A stretch of 31,212 nt of DNA from Sphaeroforma arctica JP610 (lineage: Eukaryota > Opisthokonta > Ichthyosporea > Ichthyophonida). The notes beneath the pieces were generated by a model, which was not told the DNA's origin, ran no database searches, and was given only the letters and a program-made list of their open reading frames with translations. The translations under genes were made by a program, and so were the position numbers. The stretch is taken from contig NW_014040319.1 of assembly GCF_001186125.1 (NCBI RefSeq), positions 17,754 to 48,965 on the forward strand, in the 5' to 3' direction. Positions 1 through 10,900 of this stretch are shown here, piece after piece; position 1 is the first letter of the stretch; each line of letters starts with the position of its first letter.

Positions 1-4
1 ACGT

Positions 5-214
5 GAGCTGCTGGCTTATTCTGGTACCGCTACCTCTGGTACTGCAACTGTCTATGTTTCTAAGCCTGTGTGTGAAGAATATATGTGCGTCGTTGTTCCA
101 AGCGAAGTGTGAGCTGCTGGCTTATTCTAGTACCGCTACCTCTGGCACTGCAACTGTCTATGTTTCTAAGCCTCGGAGTGCTGTGTATATGTGCATTTCA
201 GTGCCAAGCAAAGT
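5..214. repeat. 106-bp tandem duplication
   Basis: The block beginning gagctgctggcttattct at 5 recurs at 111, giving two adjacent copies of about 106 bp that differ at a few sites. A short remnant (gtgtgagtgc) follows. A frame stays open through both copies (3-251), but it shows no recognisable domain and no clear splice sites, so I do not call it coding. Confidence 0.8.
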
Positions 215-600
215 GTGTGAGTGCATTTGTATTATCTGTTCGGGTCAGTAGTGTAAGCACCATTGGTATATGGCACGTTTATATTTGTCTGTGTAGTATT
301 TGCTGAGGTGAAAGTGTTTTACTCAACCGTCCGTATTAATTCTAAACTCCGTGAATGTCAATACATACAATCCAATCGTCATCGATATGTGTCATCAACC
401 CTGCAGCGCTTTCTTATGTATAGAAAGCGCTTAACGCAATCCATATTACAAATCTCAGATGAGAAAATGAACGAGCCAGTGATGCGGAGTGGGCTTGAGC
501 AACGGGTATGTTTACAACTGCAGTCCTGCCTTATGGTCAACCAAGTGTACTGATAACAGTACATCTCTTTGCGGATTTAGATACCATGACGGTGTATATA

Positions 601-752
<152 letters not shown>

Positions 753-1087
753 TACCTGAGTAGCTGAGTAGCAACTCCCATTCAACCGGTGTCGCCGAGT
801 ACTTCGGGGATACTACCTCGTACTGTTTCGAGTTCTTATTTTTCGCAGATGTATTGGCTGTCCCTCTGTCCGGAGGTAATCTGTGCACTGTACAGTATAC
901 GCGTGACTATTGCAGTGTCGCACATATCTGTCTAAGCCACAGCCGGTCCCATTGTGTCATGTCAGTCGTTCCGGTCACTATTTGAATAGCCCTGGACATT
1001 GGCTGCTGAGCTCATTGTCAAAGTAGGAGTACTAGTCGTCCGTCAGATTTATACCGTCTACTCCTAATTAGAGTGATTTGTTTTGTT

Positions 1088-1150
1088 GGCTGCTGCACAT
1101 CCCGCTATGGCTGCTGCACATCCCGCTATTGCTGCTGCACATCCTGCTAT
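1088..1150. repeat. 21-bp tandem repeat, 3 copies
   Basis: Three consecutive 21-bp units of the form ggctgctgcacatcccgcta, differing at two positions. The array lies upstream of the first EF-hand exon and may be in an intron. Apart from this and the microsatellite, 251-1425 holds no gene I can support. Confidence 0.85.
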
Positions 1151-1425
1151 TTTTCAAATGTCTCACGCGTAGCCGTTGTGATGCGCTGAAGCCCTCCCCC
1201 GTATTCATGCCGCACACCTATGGCACGATGAGTAGCTGATTGCCTGTGCCTATTGTGCGTATCTACGCAATCGTTCTAGGCGTTATATGATATGCACTAG
1301 GTGTGACATGGGCTACTCTGCTTCTGGTTCGCCGGATTCAAAGGTTTCGCAACTGGTCTTCATTGGCGCCTGCTTAATTGTCGCGAACATTGAGAACTCT
1401 GTTGATTGTGTTTAAACCATTACAG

Positions 1426-4400
1426 GTGTTGCTGCGGGATATTGACCGCCTGTGTTCGGTGATATTTGCGACATTCGATATCAATAACGACGGCGTGCTG
1501 TCGCAATCAGAATTTGTGCACGTTCTGAGCAACTTCCCCTTCCTGGTAGGTGTTTGCTCAACTGAATTATAGAGCTACAGGCACGGTACCCAACATTCAC
1601 TAGATGTTTTAAACGTATTGCCACGAGTATAGTATTGCATATACGGTATAACGCAGTGCGCCGAGGCGAAATAGACGTAATCGATAGCATAGGTCCGAAG
1701 CATTTTTGACAGCTGATTTTGATAGGCAGGCTAGTAGTAGTGTGTGTAGTGCAAGGCATCCGCCTGGGAATGATATGACTCCAGATGACGACAGAACTTC
1801 ATTTGGTTGGCATGACGGAATACACACCTAAGCTGAATGCGGAGTTAGTCAGGACGTGTATGGTGCATTCTCCCTGTTCTGTGGTGTTTGTTGGTATTCT
1901 ACGCTTCCAGTCTACACTGCTGTCCTATCAAGTCGGCGATCTGCTTAGCCATAGGTACCTGTCATGGGGTGTAGCTGTTAGCTGTGTGAAATGTGAGGTT
2001 GATCTCATATAGTGTGTGTCAGTAGATGGTTGTGGTGATCTGCTTAGCCATAAATACATGCCATGGGGTGTAGCTGTTAGCTGTGTGAAATGTGAGGTTG
2101 ATCTCATATAGTGTGTGTCAGTAGATGGTTGTGGTGATCTGCTTAGCCTCAGATACATGCCATGGGGTGTAGCTATTAACTGCGAGTAACGTGAGGTTGA
2201 TCTCGTATGGTGTTTGTCAGTTGATGGTTGTGGCGTGCTACCCGGTCTTGTCAGCATGGCGACTCGAGGCTCTGCACTTGGCGTTGGTTGACGCATGTCG
2301 TTCAAGTGCTTTTGTGTCGTTCAAGTGCTTCTGTGTCGTTCAAATGCTTCTGTGTCGTTCAAGTGCTTCTGTATCGTTCAAGTGCTTCTGTGTCGTTCAA
2401 GTGCTTCTGTGTCGTTCAAGTGCTTCTGTGTCGTTGCAGGGGTGTCTTGCCTAGTTGCGTTCTTAAGCATATGACCAACGTGGCTACTCACGTGGCTACT
2501 CAGGGCTATATAAGTTGTCATTGGTTGTTTTGTGTTGCTAAACTGGCGACTCCAGGCTCTGCACTTTGGCGTTGGTTGACGCATGTCGTTCAAGTGCTTC
2601 TGCGTCGTTGCAGGGGTTTCTCGCCTAGTTGCGTTCTTAAGCAGATGACCAACGTGGCTACTCGCATGGCTACTCAAGGCTATATAAGTTGTCATTGGTT
2701 GTTTGGTGTTGCTAAACGATGTGCCCATAGTTGGATGCTCCCGAGTTGCTTCAAAAGTACCGGTCCAACACAAAGACCCAAAAAAAATTATACGTTCTGA
2801 TATTGCTTGGTGGCTCTATTTGAAGTGCTTCCAGTTGTGTGTTACCCAGATGCTTCAGGGCCTACTAGCCGGCTTCGTCCGTTAGTACACTCTGTTGTGT
2901 ATGTACCATTGAACGCCTGCTTGTGAGTGAGTGCTTGCTGTTCTCGGTCGCGCAGGCCTGGAGGCTTAGCATACGATATGTTATCCTGGTTTGGTCCCGT
3001 GTGTCTGTGCTAATATTGCGTTCGTATTCTCCTGTATAGTGCACAGACTCTCTTATCACGAACCCACTCGTAGGGACACTGTGAATGTAATTGGGTGACG
3101 CTGTTGTGTTCCTTGTGAGGCGCACGTGCTCCCTACAGATCGAACATCCTATGCAATTCTAGAACATCGTCTGCTTCTGCCACCTTTCTAGGGCAAATTT
3201 ATAGACTTGGATGCCGATGGCGATGGCTTGATCAATCGAGAGGAGCTGCGACGGTGTCTCTTGAAGGCGACCAATGTGCCAGATGTGCACCACAGCCAGG
3301 TACGTGTATTTGATCACTTATCACAGAACCCTAAACCCCGAAACCCCCCTCTACCAGCCCAGATGAGTAGTGTGTGTGGGCTATTTCGGTGTTTAAGCAT
3401 TGACCCACTTCCGATAGTATGAACATAACACTTCCGGAACACCTGAAGACAAAGCAAACTAACAGTTCACTTTGTCTGTCACATGTTGTTGTCTGGCTCA
3501 ATCTTCATCCAACGGAACTCCACTGGACGACTGTGCATCGCAGAATCCGGGTATGTTGGCCTGTTTGCCGTTACACTGTAGTGAATGTCTTGAATGCGTA
3601 TTTTTCCTTTCCCTCTTTGTTGAATGAGGTTTTGTAACGCAGTTGTAGAGATTGATTTGGGCTTGCGACCACGACGTATGCCAGAGTGCAAAGCTGGAGT
3701 GAGCTGACGGATCTGTGTCGTTCATGATTATGTTGACCAGTACACATACACCGAGCCGTATTATTCAGGGTAACGCTACGAGTGTTGGTTTGCTGCACTC
3801 TAATCGACACCTCTATTATCCTTCTCCTCCTTAACCCCCCGCGCTCAGAACTAATGGAAGTGCACGTAGTCGTCAACGATGACAACCGCTACTACACCGT
3901 GAACATTCGTCTGCCCGATGGCAAGATCCACACAGTGATCACGCGATACTCGGCTGTGCTGAGCTTCTACAACGATGCAAAGGAGGGGCGGCTGAGTATT
4001 CCCTCGACATTTAAGGTGTGTTCGTCGAGTGCACGAGCCATACGTGGCATCGGGTGGTGGCACGGCTTTGCTCTATCTGTGTCTGGGTTGTGTGTAGAGA
4101 AAGATTGGGTGTTAGGTTGTATTGTAGGAGGAGTGTCGTTCTGCCCCACTCCATGGCCTAGTCAGAGGGAGGGTTATGCCTGCCGTAGTCTCATGTTGTG
4201 CACCCTTCTCATCAGGTGTTAGCACGGCTTTGCCCTATCTGTGTCTGTGCTGTGTGTAGAGAAAGATTAGGTGCTAGGTTGCATTGTAGGAGGAGTGTCG
4301 TTCTGCCCCAGTCCATGGCCTAGTCAGAGGGAGGGCTATGCCTGCCCTAGTCTCATTGTTGTGTACCCTTCCGAAAGGCTGTGGCTGACGAACTGTAGAG

Positions 4401-5612
4401 AGAGGGAGCATCCGTGGACATTGGGTTTTGTGATTCCTCAATAGTTTATTGGGCGTTGGTTTTGTGGTTACCCGGTAGTTTATTGGGCATTGGTTTTTGT
4501 GGTTACCCAGTAGGAGGTCGATATAGCTGTGAAGAGACTGTTGTGCCTTTCGACTAGTAGTAATTCAATAAGGCAACTTTACGACGTATTCTAGGCCATT
4601 TATAGTGCGATGCGTCATCGCTCAGCATAGCAGCAGTATAGTGTTTACACCATATATTAAAGACTCGAGTGTGTGAGAAGCTATATGTCGGCTTTAGTAG
4701 TAGTTTGCATCGTTTTTGGTACATTAACGGGAAACTTGGCGCCACCACCCCTGCAATAACCCCTCCAATGATAGCGTACCATTGCTTAGCAGAGATCAGT
4801 ACTACGCATCACCTACCAACACCTTGGATGCTAATGTGTATCGTGTCTGTGATCGTTTATCCAGTTCCCGCCGAAACATTACCTACCCTGTTTACGGGGT
4901 AGATATACAGAGCAACGGAAAGAAGCCTTCGCCGAATTGTTTAGGCTCGCATGCAGGTAAATAAGATTTTGTGCTCGGTTCACTTGGACTCGGTTTTTCA
5001 TTCCGGCTTTCCTATGGCATTTAGTGGCGCTTTCTCAGAAGATAGTCAGTTCGTGTGTATCACATGTATGTCTTTAGTATGTCCGATATTAGTTTGTGCG
5101 TGTGTATAGTATCTACATATTCGTATGTCCGAATCATGTCCGAAGTTGATTAGTGTTTGTGTGGTGAACATATGTTTCTTCATGCACATGGAGCAAAAAA
5201 ATCGCACTGTCCTGATCCGCAGATGATACATGTGAGTCTCTCTCTGTATATAGCACTTAACGCTCCCTACAGCAGTCGACGTGCGGTTGGCTAGGGCGAC
5301 CTAGTCCTACTGTGTTATGGAGTTATACACTAAAGCACCTTCTGTGAGCATTGAACTATGTCATTCCCTGTTCTTTATCCCTTGCTACAAACCTGTATCG
5401 AATCTGCATTGTTGTATCACATATACAATATGACCGGTAGTTCTCGGGCATTTCAAGAGACATTTTATACTCATTCTAATAATCTCACCCTCCAATGTGC
5501 ACAGCCGAACGGAGAACTTCGCATTCCTGGTATCCCGGGGTTTTCTGCCCAAGACTGTAGTCACTGGACTGCGGAGGAAATCGAGAGTTTTGACGGCGTA
5601 GCCACTGCTTAA
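1426..5612 (+). CDS. EF-hand and PX-domain protein, 5' end not identified
   Basis: This appears to be a calcium-sensing, phosphoinositide-binding protein. Proposed exons are 1426-1545, 3192-3299, 3466-3550, 3849-4015, a short 4913-4956, and a last exon near 5505-5612. Exon 1 encodes an EF-hand loop DINNDGVLSQSE and exon 2 a second, DADGDGLINREE, both with the canonical D-x-D/N-x-D-G-x-[IL]-x3-E pattern. Exon 4 encodes the first half of a PX domain: beta strands (YYTVNIRLPDGK), the TRYS motif whose Arg-Tyr normally contacts PI3P, and a Pro-x-x-Phe-Lys run. The 44-bp exon reads QRKEAFAELFRLAC, like the PX C-terminal helix. Phases fit through exon 5 (0/0, 0/0, 0/1, 1/0, 0/2). The last exon is least sure: its best frame (ending EIESFDGVATA, then AATAAA) joins exon 4 in phase but not the 44-bp exon, so another exon may lie between. 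Exon 3 is only a linker. The upstream exons were not found. Confidence 0.6.
1938..2234. repeat. 99-bp tandem repeat, 3 copies
   Basis: The motif gatctgcttagccata recurs at 1938, 2037 and 2136, an exact 99-bp period. Copies 1 and 2 are nearly identical and copy 3 is more diverged. The array lies in the intron between the two EF-hand exons. Confidence 0.9.
2258..2718. repeat. Compound tandem duplication with an inner 19-bp array
   Basis: A unit beginning ggcgactc and ending in tgttgctaaac occurs twice in a row, at 2258-2544 and 2545-2718. Both copies share the segments around gttgcaggggt, gttcttaagca and ggctatataagttgtc. The first is longer because a 19-bp unit (tgtcgttcaagtgcttctg) is expanded to seven copies at 2296-2428, whereas the second holds one. 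Intronic. Confidence 0.9.
4060..4378. repeat. 162-bp tandem duplication in the PX gene intron
   Basis: The segment starting gcacggctttg at 4060 recurs at 4222 and continues in parallel through tagtcagagggaggg to gtacccttc near 4370. The two copies differ by scattered substitutions. It follows the PX exon donor at 4016. Confidence 0.85.
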
Positions 5613-5627
5613 ACATTAGATTATAAC

Positions 5628-5633
5628 AATAAA
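5628..5633 (+). terminator. Poly(A) signal of the EF-hand/PX gene
   Basis: AATAAA lies 15 nt past the TAA stop at 5610-5612. The closeness supports this being the 3' end of the gene. Confidence 0.6.
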
Positions 5634-5639
5634 AGTTTT

Positions 5640-7095
5640 TTGCGAGGTGGATACGAGTATTAGATTGATCGTACTTCTACTGATAAGAGGATATAGACTC
5701 GCATTTATAAAAGTGCGCCACTCGTAGTTTATATAGAACTTTTCTTGCAAATAAAAGTTACCGAGAACGATGCATCGTTCATAACTTGTCTACTACTGAT
5801 AACACTCCACCTTCAACATGTTGGCTGTATTGACCTCTCTTGTTAGGTGCAAGTAGTTGGATCGCGTGTTGCGCTGTGGGGCCGATTTGGCTCATCACGA
5901 CTTGTTTATTAAGAGAGTCATCGCTTGTACTTTGCGATGTCTAAAGGAGCCTACCCTTATTCATCTAATTGAAATAAACCCACCTGGTAATCTGAAATAC
6001 AGAGCTGCTGCAGAGTGCTGGTAAAAGTGACGCTGTGAGTTGTTTCCCCAAATGTGGATACAGAGCCAGTCACTACGCCTTAGAGTTTGGTCTCTAAAAA
6101 AGATATTTACATGATCTTCGAGAAAAAAAACTCGATATTTAGCAATGAGTATTTAGAATATGATACGGTCATCTGACATAGCAATAAGATTATCATTCGG
6201 AGATAGCATAACTAGCAGGGTTGTCAGTCGCAATGGATTATTCCTGCTGCAACAACCACCTACTATGATACCGCAACTGACAGTTTTCAGGATTTTTGAT
6301 CGTGCACCAGATTGTACTATTTTCAGTTGTCAAGCGTGTGAGATACTCCCCATAAAACTAACCATGTTGATGATATCAATACAAATGCGGATTGCGGCCC
6401 GGTTTTAGTGATAGAGGACCTCTAGTAGGATCTATTGGAATACTTGCTTGATGATCCTCTAACTATATGGTGGAAATAACACGCTGCAGATTCTTCTTTT
6501 CAGTTGCGCGAATTATGAAACATTACAATATTATGCCAATGGTAACGCACTTATGTTTGACAGGTTGGGAACAATCAGAGCTCAGTTTGCGTCATTGAAA
6601 TAGCATCCATGGACGCATTGCCATTGTGACTGTATGTGGGTCTGTGGGATTGACAGTTATTTATGTATGTATGTATGAAACCCTGTAACCGGCTTAGAGG
6701 CCTTGACCATTACATATAGTCTTATGTGGCTCCACCAATCAGATCTCTTTAAATATGCAAAGTGCATTCCAGTGAACTTAAACTTTTGCGCGGGCTGTGG
6801 CTACAGACTCGTGTTTGCTCATACATAGTTGTTATCTGCCGACAGTCATCAGGAGTCATGTGGCTATATATTGTACCAAGAAGCCGTCACATAAATACAC
6901 GTAAATACATAGTTACATGTAAATACCATTGTTAGTAATTCACCTAGTAATACGTAGAGATCGTCTTACACAACACACGCCAAGCTGAGTTCCTGGGCTC
7001 CGACTGCCTTGTCTGTATTGCACAGTCTATCAGCCCACTACTCGCATCCCCACGTGCGCATCGTCTCAGTCCTTTTGAACCACGTGTACGCCAGG
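5640..7095. other. Intergenic region with no gene seen
   Basis: This is moderately AT-rich DNA between the PX gene's poly(A) signal and the RPUSD2-like start. The 82-codon frame at 6160-6408 has no recognisable domain. A short tatg run occurs near 6660. The promoter of the next gene must lie here, but I see no clear TATA box near 7096. Confidence 0.5.
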
Positions 7096-7691
7096 ATGCC
7101 CAAAAAGATCAGAGTAGGTCCCAATGCTGATCGCTCACTTAATTTCGGCACGTCTAAGATCCAGGCGCCAGCCACTGATTTAACTAGGCTGAGCTTCGAT
7201 GCAGAGCAGCTTGACATAGATGCACATGTAGATAAGGTTGATGGATATAGGTTAGTGCGCCCGTACTACTATGTTTACAGGGCGTTCTGTAAGGGGAGAT
7301 GGACCGACCAAACGGTAATTGACACTCTAATAGAAGAATTTAAAGCTGGCACAGAAGAATACTACCGCACGGCTATCAAAGAGGGACGAATAGGTATGGC
7401 TGCATTCTTTGTAGTTTTAGGTTTCAACAAGTTTCAGCTACGTTAATTATTTATCTGTCATAGAATGAGAAAATAAGGGACCATATTATGTGTGATAAGA
7501 AATCAATCCAGAATTGTTTTTTTACGATATTAGCTTTGAATCCTTGTGTGAGTTTATAATTGAAAACTTAATATGGTTGCTTCAAAAATGGTAGTTTGTG
7601 TACAACTAAATTAATTTATGACACAAATATATATGTATATATACATATATGTGTGTGTGTGTGTATGTATGTGTGTGTGTATGTGTTTATA

Positions 7692-7722
<31 letters not shown>

Positions 7723-7824
7723 GTATATATATTTATATATATGTGTGTGTGTGCGTGTACGTATATGTATATATATATATATATATGTATATGCATATGT
7801 ATATGTATATGTTTATGTTTATGT

Positions 7825-7864
<40 letters not shown>

Positions 7865-7889
7865 TTGTGTTTGTGTTTGTGTGTGTGTA

Positions 7890-7945
<56 letters not shown>

Positions 7946-10900
7946 ATTCTTCCGGCATGTTAATCATGGATGCTAGCGACGGTCAGTAGACACTAATATA
8001 GTCTGTGTGCACATGTAGTCAAGTAGTCATGTCGGGAATACAAATCGAAGTCCTATGCTGTGAAAACAGGCCGCAAGTTGGCACTGAGAGTACCCATAAA
8101 TGTGTTCACCACGGGAACCATGGTTGCTGACCATATTTCGGTCTACAGACACACCGTATGTGATTGGAGTACAATTATAGGTCATTTATATGGCCTTAGT
8201 TTGCCCCATCTCGGTGGATGTTCAATGAGAACAACAAATTACAGCCGATCCTTTCAGAACATTAGATCGGTAAATACGCTTTTTCCATTCACATGAGAAC
8301 GCATGTGGCTGATACTTATATGAATATATATACATATATATTATATATATATATAGGCATCAATGAACGCCGTACCGAGGCAGAATATCGGATGAAACAG
8401 GGCGACCGTCTGGTGCATTGGATCCATCGCCACGAGCCACCGGTGACTGACCAACCAATAGATATCGTACATGAAGATGATGAGGTCATAGTAGTCAATA
8501 AACCAGCCAGCATCCCGGTACATCCGTGCGGGAGGTATAGGGTGAATTCTGTGGCATATCTTATGGGATTAGAATCTGGATACCCTGATTTAGGTGTCGT
8601 ACATAGACTGGATCGGCTGACCTCTGGGATCCTCATCCTTGGCAAAGTATGTATAAGCTGTAGGGTTTATGAATGGGTTTGTACGTGTTTGCACTGTTTA
8701 GTGAACATGTTTGTGTGGCCTTTATGAAAATAAGAGTGCCTCTGAGTGAATGAGTGGGACTATAGATAGCTCATTGGCGCGTGTCGGTACTGAAATAACA
8801 GTGATTATTGCGCAACTGCTCGTTATATATCGCATAAGCAGACTGTCTGTTTTTACACAAAGTTGCATCGGCTCTTCACGACATGTGATAATGCCCGTAT
8901 ATTCACGCATCCGAGCCATTGCGATGTTGAAAATCAGAGGTCATATGTCTAGAGTGATGGATACCCATACAATGCATACATCCCCATCCGAATGCGCGGT
9001 ATATCATTTTTTTTCCTCAACATTTCCAATGGAGATTGGCTTAAAAGTTTCAGTCATGAATTTGCTTAAGGTCACATGCCTTGGAAGCTATCGCCGTGTT
9101 TCAACACTCGGTTTGATAGTGCACACACTCATGCAATCTCTAACATGCGGTGGTGCATTAACAGATGTGTATATCGCATCTGCACATCGATCACACACTC
9201 ACGGCCCATCAATACAACGTTGCCTGTTGTACATGCACAATTTCTCAATTACTTCAGTATGGATACGATAGCAGATCTCCGCAAATCGCTATGGCATGCA
9301 TACGAAATTGACTGTAGTATCATACTTCCAGCGCTCATCTTTTCATATACAAGTTCATTTTTTAAAGGTATATGAGTACATGCGGTTCATTTTATGCCAC
9401 GCACCCATTCACTCGTCTCTCTGCAGACCACAAAGGTGGCCGCCAAGTATTCCGAGTGGATCCGTGACCGAGATGTGCAGAAGACCTATCTCGCACGGGT
9501 AAGGGGTGTGTTCCCGAGTGAGCCCTGTGCGTGTGATCTGAGCACGGGCATGATGCTTAAGCGCATGGGCGTGGTGGGTTGTACGCCCGATGGAAAGCCA
9601 GCCCTGACAAACTTTGAGTTGCTGCACACAGATGGGAAGACGAGTGTGGTCAAATGCATGCCCCGCACGGGACGCCAGCACCAGATCAGAGTGCACCTGC
9701 AGTATCTGGGTATGGTTTGGAAATAATGGTTGTTTGTGAGACCTTCGAGTTTGTGGTACTGGTGGTACGTGTGCTTGTCGAGGTGCGGCGTATGGTTTCT
9801 GAGCCGTACTACAATGATAGTGGCTTGTTGGGCAGGAGAATAGCGGGTCACAGTGTATACTACCTAGTATGCGACCACATTTCGAAATACCTGCATATTA
9901 TAAAGCATCAATGTGTTACATAAGAGATGTGTACTGTGCATGTATGACGGAGATCGCTGTGATTACTTTCCAATTTGGTTTGCCCTCAGTATCCGAAGAT
10001 GCTCTATATATTGACCGGGTAGGTTCGTATCGCCAAACAGACCGTATTCAGTACCCCACCAAGTCATTACAAACATATCACAAACCTGCGCACCGTGTCT
10101 ATCATCGATTATCACCACTAAGCATCTGGTGATATGAATGAGGAATTAAGCAATAGTTTATATCCTAGCTTCTAGTCTGGGAGCGTTTGCATCAGCCATA
10201 AACTCAAGTGTCTGTGTTCAATGCTCCATCCCGTGTGCTATATACTCTTTCTCATTCTCATTACTCGCGCAGGATTTCACTTTGAGTGCATGAGAGCGTC
10301 CATTAGCACGCCTTCGTAGCAACGTTTCTTCCGCGTGTGATGGTTATCTTTGCTTGACGAATCGTACTATTCATGTGCGATGCCCATCCTTACGCCGAAT
10401 ATCTGAGCTGCATCGCAGATGTTGGCGGGTGCACTTGCCAGTACCAAACTTCTGTATTTCACCAGCATGACCGGAGCGGCAGGCTAAACATGTCTTCGCC
10501 TGTGTCACGAGTTGTCTATTGACTCCGGCGCCAATCTCGATACTTATTGCTCCAGGACACCCTATTGTGAATGACCCAATTTACGCACATCCGGCCTTCG
10601 GAGATGCGAAAGGCGAGGAGCTAAAGGATCCAGCGCTACTGGAGCGGGTAGATGCGGTATGTGGCAGTCAAGCTTAACGTTCGGTTGTGGGTACTGCTTC
10701 GCAGATGGTGCACCCGAACAGGACTTACTGAATATGACAGCCCTCAGAACGGAATGATGTTTTGGGCGATATTAACTTCCAAAAGATTACGTTTTCCGTG
10801 TTTGAGGCTGTAATTTTGCCTAAATTGCCATTGATGTGTAAAAACGCCTCCTTTTGAAGTTGTTACTCCCTCGGAAATTATCCCGTTCTGAGTCCTGTCA

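Noticed and set aside
3-251. Open frame through the 106-bp duplicated block
   Set aside because: Openness over 82 codons in a duplicated low-complexity stretch is weak evidence, and no splice sites or domain support it.
6160-6408. 82-codon frame in the intergenic region
   Set aside because: No recognisable domain, no start context and no neighbouring exons in phase.
8750-9271. 173-codon open frame on the plus strand
   Set aside because: It lies wholly inside RPUSD2 intron 2, whose flanking exons join in phase, and it has no domain or biased composition. It is probably chance.
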